Below are positions 1 to 12,345 of a stretch of DNA of 64,000 nt, piece after piece. The notes beneath the pieces are model-generated. The model made no database searches, had not been told where the DNA came from, and saw nothing but the letters and a program-made list of their open reading frames with translations. Both the position numbers and the translations under genes were made by a program. The DNA lies in contig JAVLUZ010000745.1 of NCBI GenBank assembly GCA_036768485.1, positions 62,001 through 126,000 on the forward strand. Reading direction: 5' to 3'. This DNA comes from Mermis nigrescens. Taxonomy: Eukaryota; Nematoda; Enoplea; Mermithida; Mermithidae. Each line of letters opens with the position of its first letter. Positions within the stretch are counted from its first letter, which is position 1.

Positions 1-185
1 TCTTGGAGGAACAGGATAAGGTCATTAAGAATATTGTTAATAAATAGATAGACTGTTATAAAATGAAATAAAAAATGGAAAAAGTGTTAAAGCAAATATA
101 TTATGCCCCTGAAACAGGTATAGTAGCGTGGAATAGCTATATGAGTGGGCTAAAAAAAGTAAAGCTAAAAATAGACCGGTCCTAG

Positions 186-630
186 GTGAAAGGATGGTTG
201 GAAAAGCAGCCCACTTACACATTACACAAACCCACCCTCAAGCGTTTTTCTCGAAATAAAGTGTTAGTAAGTAGCATTGATGAGCAATGGCAAGCTGATA
301 TTGTATATTTGCAGTCTTTAAGCAAGTTTAACTATAATTTCAAGTATCTCTTGGATTGCATAGACATTTTTTCAAAATACGCATGGTCTCTTCCTCTAAA
401 ATCCAAAAGTTCAAAAGATGTTCTGGCCGCTTTTTGAAGCACTTTAAATTCATCTAATCAAAAACCGTACAAGCTGCAAACAGACGCAGGAACACAAATT
501 TACAAACAAGGAGTTCCAGAAATTTATAAAATCTGAATCTATCAATTTTTTTTACAACCAGAAGCAAAACAAAAGCTAAGCGTAGTTGAACGTTTTAATC
601 ACACGCTTAGGCGTCTTGTATCAATTCATG
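186..630 (+). pseudogene. Broken transposon-derived integrase (F54H12.3-like)
   Basis: The frame from 186 to 437 reads like the start of a retroviral-type integrase core found in transposon-derived proteins such as C. elegans F54H12.3 and in Maverick/Polinton integrases. It has a KRFSRNKVLVSSIDEQWQAD-like entry with the first catalytic Asp, then LLDCIDIFSKYAW. After a stop, the second catalytic region (KLQTDAGTQIY, about 465-505) and the third (VVERFNHTLRRL, with its Glu, about 582-618) follow in another frame with at least one more stop. All three D,D,E blocks are therefore present but the gene is dead. The family call rests on remembered motif similarity. It lies on the opposite strand to element A and is probably a separate older insertion that continues left of the window. 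Confidence 0.6.
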
Positions 631-631
631 G

Positions 632-910
632 TTCGACAGAACTTCGAAGAACTTCTATAGAAGTTCGATAAAGAACTTCTAAAGAAGTTCTATAGAAGTT
701 TGATAAAGAACTTTAAAGGAGTTCTATAGAAGTTCTATGGAAGACTGTCGAACTTCAAAGAAGTTCTATAGAAGTTTGATAAAGAACTTTGAAGAAGTTC
801 TGTAGAAGTTCGACAAAGTTCTGTAGAAGTTTGATGAAGAACTTCAAAGAAGTTCTATAGAAGTTCAATAAATAACTTTGATCGAAGTTCTATAGAAGAC
901 TGTCAAACTT
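632..910. repeat. GAACTTC/GAAGTTC minisatellite
   Basis: Many imperfect units built from GAACTTCTATAGAAGTTCG-like half palindromes repeat here at roughly 35-40 bp spacing and fade out towards 1015. Each unit is itself a short inverted repeat (GAACTTC...GAAGTTC). No coding content is supported. Confidence 0.75.
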
Positions 911-1189
911 TTGATAACACGCTAATTGAAGTTTGGTAAATTTTTAATAGAACTTTGATAGAATGCACGTCAAAGTTTGTCTAACTTCAAGACAAAGTGC
1001 TGCAAATCTTTAATAGAACTTTGATGTTGTGCAAATTGGAGTTCGGCCTAAAATTTGGAACCAAACAAAGTTTTTATATTGTGTCTTTGACTGTGAAATC
1101 AATCATGACGCCAGCGTTTTCCAATGTTGCTTTAGCAACAACAGCTGTAGAAGCAACTATCTCTCAAATCAATAATTAACTTCTTGCAG

Positions 1190-2760
1190 TTATAAGAATA
1201 GTTTTTATATGATCTCTCAATTAAAAATAAATCACTTTTTCTAAACCCCCTGTTGCACAGAATATCAGACAACAAAGTGAAATTATTTTGAATGTCTGGG
1301 TTATTTTCTTCCAAAAGCTTTGAAGAATTTTTGGATTCCAGTATCATTTAAGTGGTACTCAGCAAAATTCTTATGTAATTTTTCCGTTTCAGTGCATTCT
1401 TCTTCAAGACCTACAATCTCATTTAAGGGGTAAAATTTAAGATTTTTGATATCAATGTTTTCGATGTTATTCTGACATGGAAATCTGGACAAAACATCTA
1501 CATTTTTATTTTGTGAACCTTTTTGAGGCTAGACATCTAATTTGTATGCGGAAAGGGCATGACCCCAATGTGCTATTCTCCTTGATGGATTTTCTTTTGA
1601 TAAAACTGATTTCACGGCTGTGTGATCTGTATGTTTGATTACCTTTTGCTGAAACAGATATGAGCAAAAATACTTAACAAAAAAGAATACTGATTAGGTC
1701 TCTAATTCAGTAATTGCATAATTAATTTCAGCCGGTTTAAGACTTTTGCTCGCAAATGCGACAGGAGGTTCCTTACTATCTGAACCTATTTGGCTCAGAA
1801 CTGCTCCGATAAGATATGTTGGTTTGTAAAATGAACGCTTTAGTAAAATTGGGGTGCTGCAAGATGGGAGCAGATGCTATGAGTGATTCAAGTTCATCAA
1901 ACGCCTGTTGCTACTCGGGACCCCAAATGAATTGTGCATTCTTTTTCAAGACTTGCATAAGCAGAAACAAAATTTGTGAACAATTTTTAATGAAACGTCA
2001 ATAATACGATGGCAAACCTAAAAACGATTTTAGGTCTTTAATATTTGTAGGCACAGGTATTTGCATGATTGCATGTACTTTTTGTGGGTTGAACAAAATG
2101 CCATGCAAAGAAATTATGTGACCTAAGAATTTCACCCGAGGTCGGAAAAATGTGCATTTTTTGATGCAAAGTTTTATGCCTGCTTCATTTTAAGCTGAAA
2201 AAGTATATTATCAAGTCTTTACAACATTTCAGCATGATCCTTACTGAACATGATATGCGTTAGCGCCTGATCTAACAAAGTGAAATACTTTGCACCTCTC
2301 AATGTGTCCAAAATGCAGTCTATCCTAGGGATAGGATAACTGTCTTTTTTTGTTACAGTGTTTAATGCTCTAAAGTCAATACAAAGGCAGTAACCGCCAT
2401 CTTTTTTCGAACTAATACAGTAATTGTACACCAGGCAAATTGACTTTTTGCTATAATGCCTGCTTTTTCAAGTTTTTTGACCTCTTTTTTGAATTATTTT
2501 GCATTCTTTAGGCGAAATGCGAAAATGGGGACAACAGATTGGTTTACTGTCCCCTGTGTCAATAGTTGCTGAACAAGTTCTGTGCATCCTGCATCTGATG
2601 CGTCTTTTGCATATAAATTAGGATATTTTGCTAAGATTTGCAAAAACGTAAATTTTCCAGTCTCTGTAAGGTTAGTTTTGCTTAAATTAACTTTTTCTGC
2701 TAACCATCTCAAAGATAAGTTTGTAGTGAACTGCTGAACTGATGAATCAGATTAAAGACT
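1190..2760 (-). pseudogene. Element A RT-RNase H remnant
   Basis: The RT start shows a KDGGYCLCIDFRALN block and TKKDSYPIPRID (2431-2219), the fingers region of Ty3 RT. The palm segment with the YxDD box is missing: the frame jumps from the FTLLDQA block to a FLGHIISLHGI-like thumb region near 2120, so an internal deletion is likely. RNase H similarity (VAFASKSLKPAEINYAITE) lies at about 1700-1800, and an ALSRFP-like RNase H end at about 1490. After about 1190 no integrase zinc finger or DDE motif is seen. It cannot make an active polymerase. Confidence 0.7.
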
Positions 2761-3049
2761 AGAAAATGTGTGCATCCTTATATGCTTTTATATAAACCTA
2801 CTTGCATATTTTTTAAAGAATCTGATGTGATGATTATACGGGTTTAATGCAGAAATCATTATGCGACTATTCTGTGGCTTAGAAATACACGCTGCTAAAC
2901 ATGCACTTGTTCCTTCATACATGAGCAAAATTGGGACTGAAATTTCGGTAACACTGTTCGCATTTAGAACCAAATTTTCATCAAGAAAAATTGTGCCTCT
3001 ATTTTTGGGCGGATTATAAAGCAAAGTTTGAGAACAAGGGACTTATAGT

Positions 3050-3400
3050 GGTCCCACAATTGAACGTAAAAATTTTCATTGTTCACAGTGTATGCTTTAA
3101 ATTGACTGAGAAAGACAGCGCCTTAAAGTACAGGTGCATTGCACTTTTCTTGTATGTGCGCAACAATTATTTCCTCAATATCACAAACGCTTATAGTCAT
3201 GAAAGCTGCACCAATCAAAGATATCAGCAAACCATTTGCCGCATACACTGTGATTGCGGCGGGAAATGTATTCATGTTAGGCAATTTATGTATAAGCAAA
3301 ATGTCAATGAGTGAATACGAGGCACCACTGTCGATGAGTGCTTCAGCGCTAATTACTTTATTTATTAGTATACATATATATGGTGATTGTTTTGCTGAAA
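3050..3400 (-). pseudogene. Element A aspartic protease remnant
   Basis: Near 3310-3350 the minus strand reads ALIDSGASYSLID, the active-site loop of a retropepsin (D-S/T-G). It lies between the second membrane segment of the envelope-like unit and RT, the same position as in elements B, C and D. The frame is short and broken downstream, so it is not expressed as a protease. Confidence 0.6.
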
Positions 3401-3559
3401 TGAGGTTTTGTGTGATAACAATATAACTGGTGATACAGTATTATGGCAAAAACTGTGCGTCTGATTTATGTTGGCTGACTGAAGAAGTGCTTGACCTAAC
3501 AATGGCATATTCAGTGATGCTACTTGCCCAACTATAATAAGATGTTGGTGGCACAATTA

Positions 3560-5345
3560 GTGGAACAAAATCAAAATGTGTGTGGCACCAGAAATAAGCA
3601 AAAATAAGGCAAGCTATAGTGATAATTATAATGACAATGTTTAGTGAAACTTGCAGCAGACCTCTTAAGAGATTATTGAAGCCGTCGGTCGTTCCTTTTG
3701 AACACCGTTAATAACATGTTCAACCGCTTTGCCCACCCCATACAGTGTGTTACCTATCGTTTTACCCCCTTCACACAAAGCTTCGTAAAGGCTAACTGAA
3801 CCTAGTGACATTTCCAATGCATAATTCACTAAATTATTTAAAACATGTTCTATGTAACGAGTGCAAAAATATTCTTGCAAATGAACTGCGTTTATTGTGC
3901 ATTCTAATGCGGAATGATGAAAAATTTTTGGTGTATTGAAAGTGAAAATCAAAAAATTTCCATGCTTAGCAATTTGTACTGGTGTGAATGTAATGTGTGC
4001 TATGCCTGAAGATGTATGCCATTTGTCTTACTCTTTAAAGTAAGATGCTTTAAATGTGTTACATGGAATGATTGGACTGTTAAAATTAAATCACTGCTTC
4101 CTGGTATTACAAACATAATATGTGTATTAAGCTGTATTGGTAAGAATGCATAACATGTATCATTCACACAAAAATCTTTATAAATGTGTGAACTGTTTAC
4201 TTGCATACAGCGCCAAAAAACCAAAGCTTTGCCTTGAAAATCTGCCACTAAATCATTTCTTTGCAGAAATGCTCGTGCTCCTAAGGTTGAATCGAGTCTT
4301 AAAATTTGCCATACAGGGTCTAAATGTCTTTGAGCTTTGCATGCGAAGTTCAAACCATATATTTCAAAAATTCTGTACCTCGTATTGAATAATTTTTTGC
4401 TCTAAATAGTTAAGCTTAGCATTAATGGGTTCTTTATTGCTATGATCAAATATTTTTGCTGGTACAGATGTCTTTATTTTGTATTTATTACGTCCTACTT
4501 TAATTAAAATGCCTTGATGAGTCAAAATCGCGCCTTCAAGCAAAAGACAAGTAGGATCTGAAAAATAATTAGATTTAATCATAAAAGCTCCTTGCTTCAA
4601 TAACAATATGCATGTCAGTGAGTGATATATTATACATTCCTTTTGTTCAAAGGGACAGCATTTACTTATTAAATGAGGATTATTCCACATGATCAGATTT
4701 TGTTTAGAACTGTAAAAACTCAGCTCATAGCACACAACCACCAACATCATCTAAATTACTTATTAGGATCTTCCATCTTGTGTGGCTATATGTCCTACTT
4801 CTAAAAATGCATTATGTACTGTTTTACAACACCATGTAAACGAGACATATAACTTATTTTGAGATGCTCAAAAGTCAGGGTATATTTCTGTTAGATTTTG
4901 GTCTTCATAGATTTGGTTTTGAACAATTTTGCACAGAATTGTGTAGTAACAATTTTATATTCGGTTATCTGAGCTGTGACCTTGGATCCAAAAAAACCTT
5001 TGTTTGCACACACTGTTTGCTGTTTTACAGTACATTCATATGCAGACACAACAATAGGCAATGAACAAGGTACGTAAATAGTAGCTGAAAGAGCAGATGG
5101 ATTTTGATGCAGCAAAGGTAAAGTACATAAAATATTGCACGAATTTCAATTAGATGGCCTGATTCAATATGCTGACAGATTTGAAAATTTTCTGCTACAG
5201 ACTTTGCTAAAAATGCGAGTAGAATCAGCATGAGTAAATAATTACAAAATTTGCTAACATGCGAAGATATACCTGACACATAATTAAATGCGTTATTTGT
5301 AAGATGCATGCCCTCGGTTGGCATCTGAGTAGTGGTGCACAAGTT
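3560..5345 (-). pseudogene. Element A envelope-like membrane glycoprotein remnant
   Basis: Several minus-strand frames in a row form the remnant. The first (5342-5025) has a hydrophobic stretch (CNYLLMLILLAFLAKSVA) followed by a CQHIESGH motif. A Cys-rich segment with VCANKGFFGSK follows (about 5020-4970), then a frame with CCPF (4750-4364), one with LDSTLGARAFLQRND and CYAFLPI (4353-4000), and a third with YALEMSLGSVSLYEALCEGG (3952-3665). It closes with a hydrophobic span rich in I and V near 3578-3654. The same ordered blocks occur in B, C and D between gag and protease. A membrane-anchored ectodomain role is inferred from the two hydrophobic segments and paired cysteines; the fusogen class is not established. 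Frames are broken at several places. Confidence 0.6.
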
Positions 5346-5884
5346 GAAGGGTGAATCAACTTGTCGGGTGCTTTCTTGACCAATTTAGGGGTAAGAAGAA
5401 GAGTGTGCTGTTTGACAAGTGGCAATGGGCTGTGTAGAATAGGTACTTTTGGAATAATCTGTTAGGGCAATGCAAATTTTTGGATCAGCTTGCTTTCTGA
5501 TAAAAAATGCTCATTTCAAATTTTTGGCAGAGAAATATTGGCTGTAGTTGCCAAATTGTTGGATTCCTTGCGTAATGACAAAGAATTGTTGCTTTTGCGT
5601 TAATTGTCAATTTCCTCCCTTTTTCTGGAAATAAACGACTTTAATTTCATCCACTTAATCCAACGTGAGCACATAATCATTGCTGTTGGAAGTTTTGTTT
5701 TCCGATTCTCCCTGCGTTGTGTTTTTGTGCATTGGGCTACGTTGGTTACTGTGCGTATTAATTGAATCTGAATCAATCATTTGATTTCGAACAATGGTAT
5801 CATCATCATTGTAAATGTTTAATTCTATATTACTGATACTACGTGCTTGTTGTGTACTGTTTGACTGTGTTGAGTTCCTGAATG

Positions 5885-6719
5885 AAACATGCTGATTTGG
5901 ATAAAATCTAGCAATGTGTCCGAGTGCAATTACACTTAAAGCATAACAAAACTTCTGGCGGTTTCCACTGGCAGAATTCAGATTTATGTCCGGTCTGTGA
6001 ACAATATCTGTATTTTATCCTACAATCTCGTGTAGTGTGATTGGTACAATGACATACGCTACACAAAATTCTGCTTGGGGTGTGATCTGCACTAATCTGT
6101 TATTGCTTGGTGTACGTGAATTTACGCTAGGATGTTGATATGATGCAGTCATATCTTGTGAAGAGTTTAAATGCTCATTTTTTGGTTTTGCTTTATTCAA
6201 AGTTATAGATATAAGCAATTTGACCTGTTTAGTCAATTTTTTGATCAAAATTTCAATATTCAAATGCAAAGAAATATTGAATAAAGCTTCATGCTTTGAA
6301 TACGGAGAAATATTTGAATGACTCAATTCATTTCTTAAGATCTGCAATTCAACATATGTAGCAGCCTTAAGTACTTCATTTAAATTAGAAAATTCACAAA
6401 ACTTAATGGCTTTGCGAACATTGCTTAACATGCCACATAAAAATAAAGGTTTAATAATAGTGTCTTTTGCTCTCTGATCTAAGTCAGGTTAAGCAAAACG
6501 TGCTAAACGTCTTAGTCCCGATAAATACTCTGATACTGATTCTGAACGTTTTTGCCAACATTCCATGAGCAATTGCTGCTGCACATTGCTATTGCAATTA
6601 TCAGGAAAATGATTTTTAAGTAAGACTTTATATGTGTCATATGTGTCAGGCGGATTTTGAAGATATTTTAGATCCTCAAAAGTGGCGAGAGCTGTGCGCT
6701 TAGAAATGATTTGAGACAT
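5885..6719 (-). pseudogene. Element A gag and nucleocapsid remnant
   Basis: The frame 6719-6489 carries a capsid-like segment (FPDNCNSNVQQQLLMECWQKR, then VSEYLSGLRRLARFA) typical of Ty3 gag (retrotrans_gag family). A second frame, 6431-6015, continues with NVRKAIKFCEF and YVELQILRNE. Both blocks match element B gag. Near 5960-6000 lies a zinc-knuckle relic, CSQTGHKSEFC, whose first Cys reads as Tyr. Stops and a frameshift separate the pieces. Confidence 0.65.
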
Positions 6720-7164
6720 GCTAATTTTAAATGCAACTTGTTGTCCCTAAATCCTTGCAACAATAAATACTGCTACAAATTTACGTAACCAATCAGTAAA
6801 ATTTTTTTCTACCTCTCCGGATAAAGGTCTGGGAGGTTGGATAGCTGAGCCTATATTGTTTCTTAAATTCAGAAGCTCTGAGATCATCTAAGAGAGACTA
6901 ATTAGCTTGATGCCCCTTAGCTGATTTCCGATTACGGTCTGCAAGGTATCTGTAATAAGCGTTCAAGTTTTGTTGCTGTACAATCAGTGTGTGTACATGC
7001 TTGTATGATGCTTTAAAATTTCGGCTTCAGATTAAAATTCTATGTGCTTAAATTGATCAGAAAGTGATTCTGAACTTTTCGAAACTTTTTGTATTTCGAA
7101 GCTTGTCAACTTTAGCAATATGTACGAATTAAATTCAGAATTGTGAATACAACTTTTATCTATC

Positions 7165-7310
<146 letters not shown>

Positions 7311-7462
7311 GTTACTTGTGTGTGTATGCTTACTTGTATGGATGTCACGATACTACTATTACATGTGAGCATGAATGTTATTTATGAGTGGAAAGACTCT
7401 ACTGCCCTTTTGAATATCCGACACGGAAAATCCATGTGATTCGCCTAATTGCGCGATTGCCA

Positions 7463-7854
7463 TGTAATTTTTAATCCCTACCATTTTCCGAATTCTAAAT
7501 AGTCAGGGTAAAATCACTATCTTCATTCAGAAGTCTTTATCATGCAACACTCGCTAAAATTGAGGCACTACGCCTATTATACTTATCCATACGCTAATAC
7601 AATGCAACATGTTAATTCAGTAGCCACTTCATTAACAGACCAACAACTGGGCCGCACAGTCTAAAATCTAGCCCACATTCTATCTAAACTATCTCTATCC
7701 TGCTGCCCATCTTCTAACGCTCTTTGGCTCCGCCTTTGCTCTTCCTTGCTACGTCTTTTTCTTCATTGCTCCGCCTTCATTCTTCATTTGTCGTCCATCA
7801 TATTCGTATATGCTACTTTTATTATATTTAAAATAATTTGCATAATGCCTTACA
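7463..7854 (-). repeat. Possible 5' LTR of element A
   Basis: On the minus strand the sequence to the right of gag reads ...ATTACA then TGGCAATCGCGC at 7462-7451. This is the TG...CA boundary plus TGG start expected of an LTR end and a primer-binding site, and similar to B and C. A stretch from TGTAA (7463) to TTACA (7854) would be 392 bp, close to the other LTRs here. The second LTR lies outside the window, so neither boundary can be confirmed by a pair. Confidence 0.25.
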
Positions 7855-8092
7855 CTAGCTTATAAAATAACATGCTTATGTGAATTTTAGTAATTTGCTT
7901 TCACTTGAGATATGTGTACACGTACATGCTTATAACATATACACTTACAAAAAATGCTTTCAATGAGTTATGAATTACTTGCTCTGTGATAAATGTTTAC
8001 AAACTTATAAAATTGTAAGGTTACATGCTTAATGATAAATGCTTACAGCAGATTACATATGAATTGAATGCCTGCTACATGACAAACTCATC

Positions 8093-8119
8093 ATAGGTAG
8101 CGCGTTAGCGCGTACCTAT
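8093..8119. repeat. Short GC-rich hairpin
   Basis: The arms ATAGGTAGCGCG and GCGCGTACCTAT, separated by TTA, can form a stem in otherwise AT-rich DNA. It is followed by a C-rich stretch (to 8160) that faintly resembles the ends of the hAT-like MITEs but lacks their body. It may be a terminus of an unrecognised element. Confidence 0.4.
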
Positions 8120-8449
8120 AATATGCTTGGGTACCCCCAACACCTGGGCACCCCCCTACAGCTATAACGGGACACTTCTGGAAGGTGCGGCTTTTTTTAA
8201 AGAAAGATAATAAAAAAAATTCGCTGCCCGTGTTTTTTTGTTTTTCTTGAAACTCAAAATTGACTGTGTAAAGAAGGTGTAAAGTTTTTGTGTAACGTTA
8301 TAACATAGGACAAATTTTGGGACCTTTTTACTGCGGCATGTGGACAACTGGTATTGATGACTCGAAGGATTAAACAGAATAGGATAATAGAGGGATGAAT
8401 TCTACAGATGACACTTTTTTTGTTTTTTGAAATTCGCATTATTTATTGA

Positions 8450-9320
8450 ACGGCAGTGTAAACAGTGCGAAAATCTGGGGGTGAAAAAGCACTTTTTGGT
8501 CGAGTTTTCAACCTTCCTATGTCCGATACTAACTCCGGTTATGAGGTTTTTAAAATAAGTTTTCTGACAGAAATGTAGAGCGGATCAAGGGCTACATTCT
8601 GCATATAAGCAAAGTCTTGTATGCTCTATGGTGAGTTAGATCCTGGGGTTTAAAGTTTACACTCTAGTGGATGGTGTAAAAAAACGGATTTTAACTAAGA
8701 TTTCTCTGCCAAATTTTTCCGCTTATGAGTCAGTGCAAATCGAAGACAGCATTAATAAAGTGCCTCACAGGGGCTAAACATCGCAGCAAACCGCATTCAA
8801 AAAACGCAATATTGAGTTATTTATGGGGTGTAAAGTTCGAAATCAGAGGTAAAAATGGGCTAAAAAAACACGTTTTTTCCGAAGTTTGATTGATAAATCA
8901 TGCCAAATAATTTTTGCAACAGAATTTCGGCACACAGGAATGTACTACGATTTAAAAGCTACAAATTGTACCAAACCGAATTTCTTTAAACTCAATGGGG
9001 AGTTCGATACGGAATTTTAAAGTTTACAGTGTTCTAAATGATGGAAAATACGTTTTTGTTGCGCTTTTTGTTCGCCACTTTCTCCGTCCAGAAGTCGGGA
9101 TAAGTCTAATAGAATAAAAATAAAGTGCTTTATATCGGGTGCATGTCAAAGCAAATTGTCTATACATTAATATTTAGCGAGTGTAAAGTCAAAAATTTGG
9201 AGTTTTAAATGCGTTTCTGTCTTGTTTTTACTGCCTGCTTCTCCGGTTACGAGTCAGGGACACGTTTATCAAGTCTAGAAATGGACCAGGAATCAAATTT
9301 GATAAGTCAGTCTGGCGCAT
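8450..9320. repeat. Degenerate tandem repeat, about 185-bp period
   Basis: Blocks such as CTCCGGTTATGAG (8531), CCGCTTATGAGTC (8720), CTCCGTCCAGAAGTC (9081) and CTCCGGTTACGAGTC (9240) recur with GTGTAAAG stretches between them. The units are strongly diverged. This gives roughly 160-190 bp spacing over about 870 bp. No gene is supported. Confidence 0.5.
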
Positions 9321-9324
9321 ATGT

Positions 9325-10180
9325 TTACACTCTACGGTGTTGTAAAGTAGTTTACACCAATTGTTAGTTTGCCCATAGAACATTATGTAGACTTAATTTT
9401 TTTCATAAATATTAATCGTAAGATCGGAACAATATCAAAATTACGAATCTGACTAAAATCTTCTTTACACTAGGTGTTTACATGAAGTTTACACTACATA
9501 TATATTTATCTTCGTTTTTGAGCATTCCTGAAACCTAATTTTTTCTTGGAGCCTAGAAGTTTTCAAAGGATCAAATGTGAGACGTCACGTAGGCGCGTTT
9601 GTTTACATCCAACAGTGATGTAAAGTAGTTTACATTCATTGTTTATATGTCCTCAGACCATTGTAGAGACATAATTTTTTCATGAATGTTGATCATAATA
9701 TCCGAGTAATTTTTGACACTGCATGTTAGCCTTTTGTTCTAGAGCATTGCCAAAATCGAAATTTTTTCCTGAGATATAAAAATTTACAGGGAATGAAATA
9801 TATACGTCAATTGGGCGCGCTTGCTTACACTCAGCAGTATTGCAAAGTGGTTTAAACCTAATGTTTATTGTCTTTAAAACAATATGGAGACTCATTTTTC
9901 CATAAATGCTGAAAGAAATATCGGAGCAATATCAAAATTACGAATCCGACTAGAATATTCTTTACGCTATGTGTTTGTGTAAAGTTTACGTTACGTGTTA
10001 ACCCTAATTCGATAGACTTGCAGAGACTTTGTAACTGAAGTCAAGAAATTTTCAAGGATTCATACGTGAGACATCAATTAAGTGAGTTTGTTTACCCTCA
10101 AAAGTTATCTAAAGTGATTTAAAAATTATGTTCAAGTGTCCTTAGATCATTGAAGAGATGTAATTTTGTCTTAAATGGGT
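9325..10180. repeat. Degenerate tandem repeat, about 225-270-bp period
   Basis: Four diverged units begin near 9329, 9600, 9823 and 10089. Each opens with GTTTAC.CTC and TAAAGTRGTTTA, followed by a CATTGTAGAGACATAAT-like block and a TCATGAATGTTGAT-like block. Two of the units also share ATCAAAATTACGAATC and a CTTTAC-rich tail. No coding content is seen. Confidence 0.55.
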
Positions 10181-10807
10181 TGCATTAAAGTTAAATCTTT
10201 CTTAGCCGTGTTTATAATATGTTTCACAAAATCTTGCACATGGAGAGCTATCGTTTAATTGATGTAAATTGCCTGCAAAAGTGGTTTAAAATGAACCAGC
10301 AATCACACTACTGTGCACAGAAGTCGACAAAGATATACAGCTTTATTGTAATCATGTACATTAATAAGCCGTAAACTGTTAGTATTCTCTACACCTAGTA
10401 GTTGTATAAAGTTTGCACTATTCATTTGTTGTTAATATGTAGTCTATACTACAAATTTATTTTACTACCAAATCGAAGCGTTAGTGTTCCTTACATTTGA
10501 TATTTGCGTGAAGTTTTTGAATTTTTGCCAAAAAACTTTGCCTTCTAATTTACCAACATCCCGCCTTTTCCATTTTCTTGAAGTTTAAAATCTTTTATAA
10601 TTCTCTCATAATTTAATGGTAGGTTTTAACTTTAAGTTTCTCTTGGTTTACAACTCCTCGCTTAGCAAGCTCATTTTTCAAAACTTTTTCATAGTGATCA
10701 GATTAGTTGCGTTTAGTTTGGAATTGGTGGACGGTCGTTATTTTATTACTTGGCTTAAATAAACCAAGTGACTATCTTTTGATTATTTTCTTCATCGCAA
10801 ATTCAAA

Positions 10808-10885
10808 CACCCAATTTTCAATTTGAAAATTGACCCAATTTTCAATTTGAAAATTGATCCAATTTTTCAATTTGAAAATTGAAAA
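10808..10885. repeat. Palindromic CAATTTTCAATTTGAAAATTG-type minisatellite
   Basis: Three to four consecutive near-perfect palindromes with arms CAATTTTCAA and TTGAAAATTG, spaced by about 25 bp, make one long snapback structure. The flanks (10560-10800 and 10890-11200) hold no recognisable gene. Confidence 0.7.
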
Positions 10886-11200
10886 TTGGGTGTTTTCAAT
10901 TTCAAAAGTCACAACACATTGTGCTTGTGTATTGATTGAGTGAGGATTTGCAATGTGAATTCGTTGGTTAAATTTTTGTGCTTGATTATAAGTGAACTGC
11001 ACATTAAGAAGAAATAACTTAATGCAGTTTTAATTTGAAAATGGATGGTGTCAATAAGGTTGTCTTATTTAAAAAGGATAATGCTGATGTTAAGAACAAT
11101 ATTGTTTTCCGCGTTCTTGGACTGTTGTCATTATTGTGGCATGTTACTGATTGTGTTTACTGACTGATGTACTGAAATCACGCTAATTAAAAGTAGTGTA

Positions 11201-11966
11201 CTAGCAAAGAAAAATGCTCCGATGGAACAAAAAAGATGAATATACTTGGAATTGTGGATTATTATGGATGTAAAAAGGAGGGGACTAGGAAAATCTACCT
11301 AAAGTCGGAAAATCTGCTAAAAATCACACTTTCTAAGCAACGCAAAAAATCGATGTATATTCTTGCGGCTCTAAAAAGTGTCTTTTTTAAATAATGTCTC
11401 GAAGTTTCAGATAAGAGTGTATAAACGAAATCTATCAAGGTTACTTTTTTAAATTGCTGGCACCTGATTGATAGAAAACTAAGAGGTATTGTATTTAAAG
11501 TTGTTTTGTTTTATGAGCATTATAGCAAGCAAAGCAGGAGCCAATTGATTAGTGCACACAATTGTTTCGGGCATGCTAGTGTATCTACATTAAGTCTGTT
11601 TCAAGTCAACTTACGTGTTTCCTACTGTTTTTTAACCAACCATGTCTTCAATTGTCTTCGATGTTAGCCATATTTCATTCAATTGGCTTGGAAGACTGTT
11701 AGTTTACTTAATATCATTTCCCATAGCTACTGCATAGCTAACGTGCTGCTGTTTCAATCATTGTTATGGTTGAATATTTATTTTAATCTGTTGGCTGCAG
11801 AATATACATCAATTTTTTGCGTTGCTTAGAGAAAGTGTGATTTTTAGCAGATTTTCCGACTTTAGGTAGATTTTTCCTAGTCCCCTCCCTTACATCCATA
11901 ATAATCCACAATTCCAAGTATATTCATCTTTTTTGTTCCATCGGAGCATTTTTCTCTCTTTGCTAG
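11201..11966. mobile_element. Foldback element with about 160-bp inverted ends
   Basis: The left arm 11201-11362 and right arm 11801-11966 are inverted copies. Both begin CTAGCAAAG, carry AATGCTCCGATGG, AGGGGACTAGG and CGGAAAATCTGC, and end near GATGTATATTC. TA dinucleotides flank both ends (11199-11200 and 11967-11968), suggesting a TA target duplication. The 440-bp centre has no coding frame, so it is non-autonomous, possibly Tc1/mariner-like. Confidence 0.65.
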
Positions 11967-11980
11967 TATATACATACATT

Positions 11981-12005
11981 AGGTAGGTAGGTAGGTAGGT
12001 AGGTA
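11981..12005. repeat. (GGTA)n microsatellite
   Basis: Six AGGT/GGTA units in a row immediately after the foldback element. Confidence 0.85.
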
Positions 12006-12029
12006 TTTATACATATCTATGTACATATA

Positions 12030-12313
12030 CAGTCAAGAACACAACTAACAATACACATTTGTAGGAATGCATCCGGTTGCCAACCATTTTCTAAGGTCTT
12101 GGTGCAACCGGCTAGACATCCATTCACACCCGGTTGCCAGGCAAGTGGTTGTGTTGGCACATCGCTCAACAAAATTCTTCTTTTGATCATCCGCCAACTG
12201 GATGTGGAAAGTTGTGTTACATGGGAAAAAGCAACCAGGTGCCCATCCGGTTGGCAACCAAACAACCGGTGGATGAGTTGCAGGTTTGTGGTCGTTAGTT
12301 GTGTTCAGTGCTG
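12030..12313. mobile_element. Tc1/mariner-like MITE, intact copy
   Basis: The ends are inverted: left CAGTCAAGAACACAACTAAC and right (reverse complement) CAGCACTGAACACAACTAAC, each flanked by TA. TA-CAGT ends are typical of Tc1/mariner elements. The body has several internal GGTTGCCA and TGGCAACC motifs. A second copy lies at 13233-13791. No transposase is encoded. Confidence 0.7.
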
Positions 12314-12345
12314 TAGGTACTTAATTACATAGGTAGGTATACCTA

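Noticed and set aside
8162..8439. Minus-strand frames near 8162-8439
   Set aside because: Short, low-complexity and motif-free; they lie at the edge of degenerate repeats.
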